A stretch of DNA of 14,081 bases from CAXSDR01 sp964236445 (GTDB lineage Bacteria; Actinomycetota; Actinomycetes; Motilibacterales; Motilibacteraceae): assembly GCA_964236445.1 (NCBI GenBank), contig CAXSDR010000098.1, positions 1 to 14,081 of the forward strand, written 5' to 3'. Under the pieces are notes generated by a model. It was not told where the DNA came from and did no database searches. It worked only from the letters and a program-made list of their open reading frames with translations. Of the stretch, positions 11,958-14,081 are shown one piece after another. The translations under genes and the position numbers were made by a program. The first letter of the stretch is position 1. Every line of letters starts with the position of its first letter.

Positions 11958-13937
11958 GTGACCGACAGCGCCGGAACCGAGAGCCTCGCCAACCTCTCCC
12001 ACGAGGAGCGCCGGTTCCCGCCGAGCCCCGAGTTCGCGGCGCAGGCCAACGCGACGGCCGAGCTCTATGACGAGGCATCGCGCGACCGGCTCGGCTTCTG
12101 GGAGCGCCAGGCGCGCGAGCTCGAGTGGACGACACCGTGGGACACCGCGTTGGCCTGGGATCCGCCGTTCGCGCAGTGGTTCGTCGGCGGCAAGCTCAAC
12201 GTCGCACGCAACTGCGTCGACCGTCACGTCGAGGCCGGGCACGGCGGCCAGGTCGCCATCCACTGGGAGGGCGAGCCGGGCGACAAGCGCACCCTCACCT
12301 ATGCCGACCTCCAGCAGGAGGTCTGCCGCGCCGCCAACGCACTGACCGAGCTCGGCATCAGATCCGGCGACCGCGTCGCGATCTACCTTCCGATGATTCC
12401 CGAAGCCGTCGTCGCGATGCTCGCCTGCGCCCGACTCGGGGCGCCGCACTCCGTCGTCTTCGGGGGCTTCTCCGCGGACGCCCTCGCGAGCCGCATCGAC
12501 GACGCCGAGGCGACCCTGGTCATCACGGCCGACGGCGGCTACCGGCGTGGCACGCCGAGCGCACTGAAGCCGGCGGTCGACGCTGCTGTGGCGCGTACGT
12601 CGTCGGTGCAGCACGTTCTCGTCGTACGCCGCACCGGTCAGGACGTCGCCTGGAAGGAGGACGTCGACGTCTGGTGGCACGACATCGTCGACCGTCAGGA
12701 GCCCACCCACGAGGCGCAGCCGCACGACAGCGAGCACCCGCTGTTCATCCTCTACACCTCGGGCACGACCGCGAAGCCGAAGGGCATCCTGCACACGACG
12801 GGCGGCTATCTCACGCAGGTCGCCTACACGCACCGCGTGGCGTTCGACCTCAAGCCCGACACCGACGTCTATTGGTGCGCGGCCGACATCGGCTGGGTGA
12901 CCGGGCACTCCTACATCGTCTACGGCCCGCTCGCCAACCGCTCCACGATGGTGATGTACGAAGGCACCCCCGACACGCCGCACAAGGCGCGCTGGTGGGA
13001 GATCGTCGAGCGCTACAAGGTGTCGATCCTCTACACCGCTCCGACCGCGATCAGGACGTTCATGAAGTGGGGCGACGACCTCCCGGCGCAGCACGACCTC
13101 TCGTCCTTGCGGGTCCTCGGCTCGGTCGGCGAGCCGATCAACCCCGAGGCGTGGGTGTGGTATCGCCACGTCATCGGAGGCGACAAGACGCCCGTGGTGG
13201 ACACGTGGTGGCAGACCGAGACCGGCGGCCTCATGATCAGCCCGCTGCCCGGTGTCACGACGGCGAAGCCGGGTTCGGCGATGCGCGCGCTCCCGGGCAT
13301 CAGCGCCGAGGTCGTCGACGACGCGGGCGATCCCGTCCCCGACGGCGGCGGCGGCTATCTCGTGCTGACCGAGCCGTGGCCCGCGATGCTGCGCGGCATC
13401 TGGGGCGACGAGCAGCGTTACAGGGACACCTACTGGTCGCGGTTCCCCGGTCGCTACTTCGCCGGGGACGGTGCCAAGAAGGACGAGGACGGCGACCTGT
13501 GGCTGCTGGGCCGCGTCGACGACGTCATGAACATCTCGGGCCACCGGATCTCCACGACCGAGGTCGAGTCGGCTCTGGTGTCGCACCCGAAGGTCGCTGA
13601 GGCGGCGGTCGTCGGCGCCGCTGATCCGACGAGCGGGCAGGCGATCGTCGCCTTCGTCATCGTGCGTGGCTCCGTCGCAGCGGACGAGGCGTCCGGAGAC
13701 GCACTGGTGCAGGAGCTTCGCAACCACGTGTCGAAGGAGATCGGGCCGATCGCCAAGCCGCGTCAGATCCTCATCGTCGCCGAACTACCGAAGACGCGTT
13801 CAGGAAAAATCATGCGCAGGTTGCTACGCGATGTTGCGGAGAACCGAACCGTCGGCGACGTCACAACTCTCGCCGACTCTTCCGTGATGGACCTGATCAA
13901 GGACAAGCTTCCCGCATCGGCGTCCGGCGAGGATTGA
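11958..13937 (+). CDS. acs: Acetyl-CoA synthetase (AMP-forming acetate-CoA ligase)
   Basis: 659 residues, the usual family length. It activates acetate with ATP to acetyl-AMP and then transfers the acetyl group to CoA, feeding central metabolism and acetate recovery. Visible elements are VFGGFSADALASRIDDAEAT (167-186), the A3 phosphate loop YTSGTTAKPKG (266-276), ADIGWVTGHSY (309-319), DTWWQTETGG (415-424), GDGAKKDEDGDLWLLGRVDD (503-522), hinge and CoA-domain ISGHRIST (526-533), and PKTRSGKIMRRLLR (611-624). Trp418 corresponds to the tryptophan that limits the pocket to acetate. Lys617 is the catalytic lysine that protein acetyltransferases modify in well-studied Acs enzymes, so such control is plausible. 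The A3 loop has Ala272 where many Acs have Gly. Start: GTG at 11958 with CAGGAG at 11945-11950. It begins 63 bp after the hypothetical gene. Confidence 0.95.
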   Translation: MTDSAGTESLANLSHEERRFPPSPEFAAQANATAELYDEASRDRLGFWERQARELEWTTPWDTALAWDPPFAQWFVGGKLNVARNCVDRHVEAGHGGQVAIHWEGEPGDKRTLTYADLQQEVCRAANALTELGIRSGDRVAIYLPMIPEAVVAMLACARLGAPHSVVFGGFSADALASRIDDAEATLVITADGGYRRGTPSALKPAVDAAVARTSSVQHVLVVRRTGQDVAWKEDVDVWWHDIVDRQEPTHEAQPHDSEHPLFILYTSGTTAKPKGILHTTGGYLTQVAYTHRVAFDLKPDTDVYWCAADIGWVTGHSYIVYGPLANRSTMVMYEGTPDTPHKARWWEIVERYKVSILYTAPTAIRTFMKWGDDLPAQHDLSSLRVLGSVGEPINPEAWVWYRHVIGGDKTPVVDTWWQTETGGLMISPLPGVTTAKPGSAMRALPGISAEVVDDAGDPVPDGGGGYLVLTEPWPAMLRGIWGDEQRYRDTYWSRFPGRYFAGDGAKKDEDGDLWLLGRVDDVMNISGHRISTTEVESALVSHPKVAEAAVVGAADPTSGQAIVAFVIVRGSVAADEASGDALVQELRNHVSKEIGPIAKPRQILIVAELPKTRSGKIMRRLLRDVAENRTVGDVTTLADSSVMDLIKDKLPASASGED

Positions 13938-14081
13938 CACATGGCAGGGGACCGCAGTCTCGCCCATAGCCCTGCGACGTGCACCAGCTGAGTGAGTGTG
14001 GGGGCATCTGCCGCCAGCTGAAAAAGCCACCTCGACGCGTCGAAGCCCTTATGGGAACGAATCGCACCACCGCTCGGACTC

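Noticed and set aside
11688..13727. 679-residue open frame antisense to acs
   Set aside because: It mirrors the codon structure of the well-supported acs gene; the translation is Arg/Val/Asp-rich with no recognisable domain, as is usual for antisense frames in GC-rich DNA.
13934..13939. TTGACA at the acs stop as a promoter for a downstream gene
   Set aside because: No -10 hexamer at 16-18 bases (GTCTCG region) and no supported gene follows within the window.
14032..14043. 12-bp palindrome TCGACGCGTCGA after acs
   Set aside because: It has no loop, no U-tract and no repeat elsewhere in the window; in GC-rich DNA such a palindrome is plausible by chance.

Overview
The window is about 14.1 kb of high-GC chromosomal DNA from an actinobacterium. 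Evidence: C/G-ending codons throughout, many GTG starts, few U-tailed terminators, and a gene set and order known from actinobacteria (hppA, RsbW-like/bldG, DECH helicase, Tad secretion genes, CpaE-like ssd, 6C RNA, HAD hydrolase, acs). From memory, the order resembles the bldG neighbourhood of Streptomyces coelicolor and the Rv3649-Rv3661 region of Mycobacterium tuberculosis. The genus cannot be fixed from the sequence; no spore-former or mycobacterial hallmark is visible. I see no mobile element, CRISPR array, tRNA or rRNA, and base composition is uniform, so this looks like core chromosome.

Layout. (1) 1-1568, minus strand: the 5' part of the membrane pyrophosphatase hppA, then a two-gene regulatory unit, bldG (STAS anti-anti-sigma factor) and an RsbW-like ATPase, joined by a 4-bp stop/start overlap. 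(2) 1745-4832, plus strand: a large DECH-box helicase with a C-terminal DUF1998 cysteine cluster, divergent from bldG, followed by a small two-helix membrane protein with a His-rich tail. (3) 4897-10112, minus strand: a Tad/Flp-type cluster transcribed from ssd (CpaE-like) through tadA, tadB and tadC, then after a 164-bp gap with a strong hairpin, a Flp-pilin-like gene, a TadE pseudopilin and a second TadE-like gene. A 13-bp stem-loop separates it from the convergent plus-strand genes. (4) 10113-10452, no protein gene: contains the 6C small RNA on the minus strand (two hairpins with identical ACCCCCCCC loops), its probable promoter and a possible 3' terminator hairpin, an AT-rich island before ssd, and a divergent leaderless-type promoter for the next gene. 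(5) 10453-13937, plus strand: HAD-IB hydrolase, an overlapping anchored hypothetical protein, and acetyl-CoA synthetase. The last 144 bases (13938-14081) hold no gene I can support.

Functionally, the Tad genes could assemble thin pili or a related secretion machine: TadA would power the TadB/TadC platform, Ssd may position it, and DUF4244 and TadE would supply pilin-like subunits. No prepilin peptidase is visible, so it must lie elsewhere if these are processed. BldG and the RsbW-like protein form a partner-switching pair probably controlling a sigma factor encoded elsewhere. The most interesting non-protein element is the 6C RNA region, where stem G-U wobbles reveal the transcribed strand and a further hairpin sits at the predicted 5' end.
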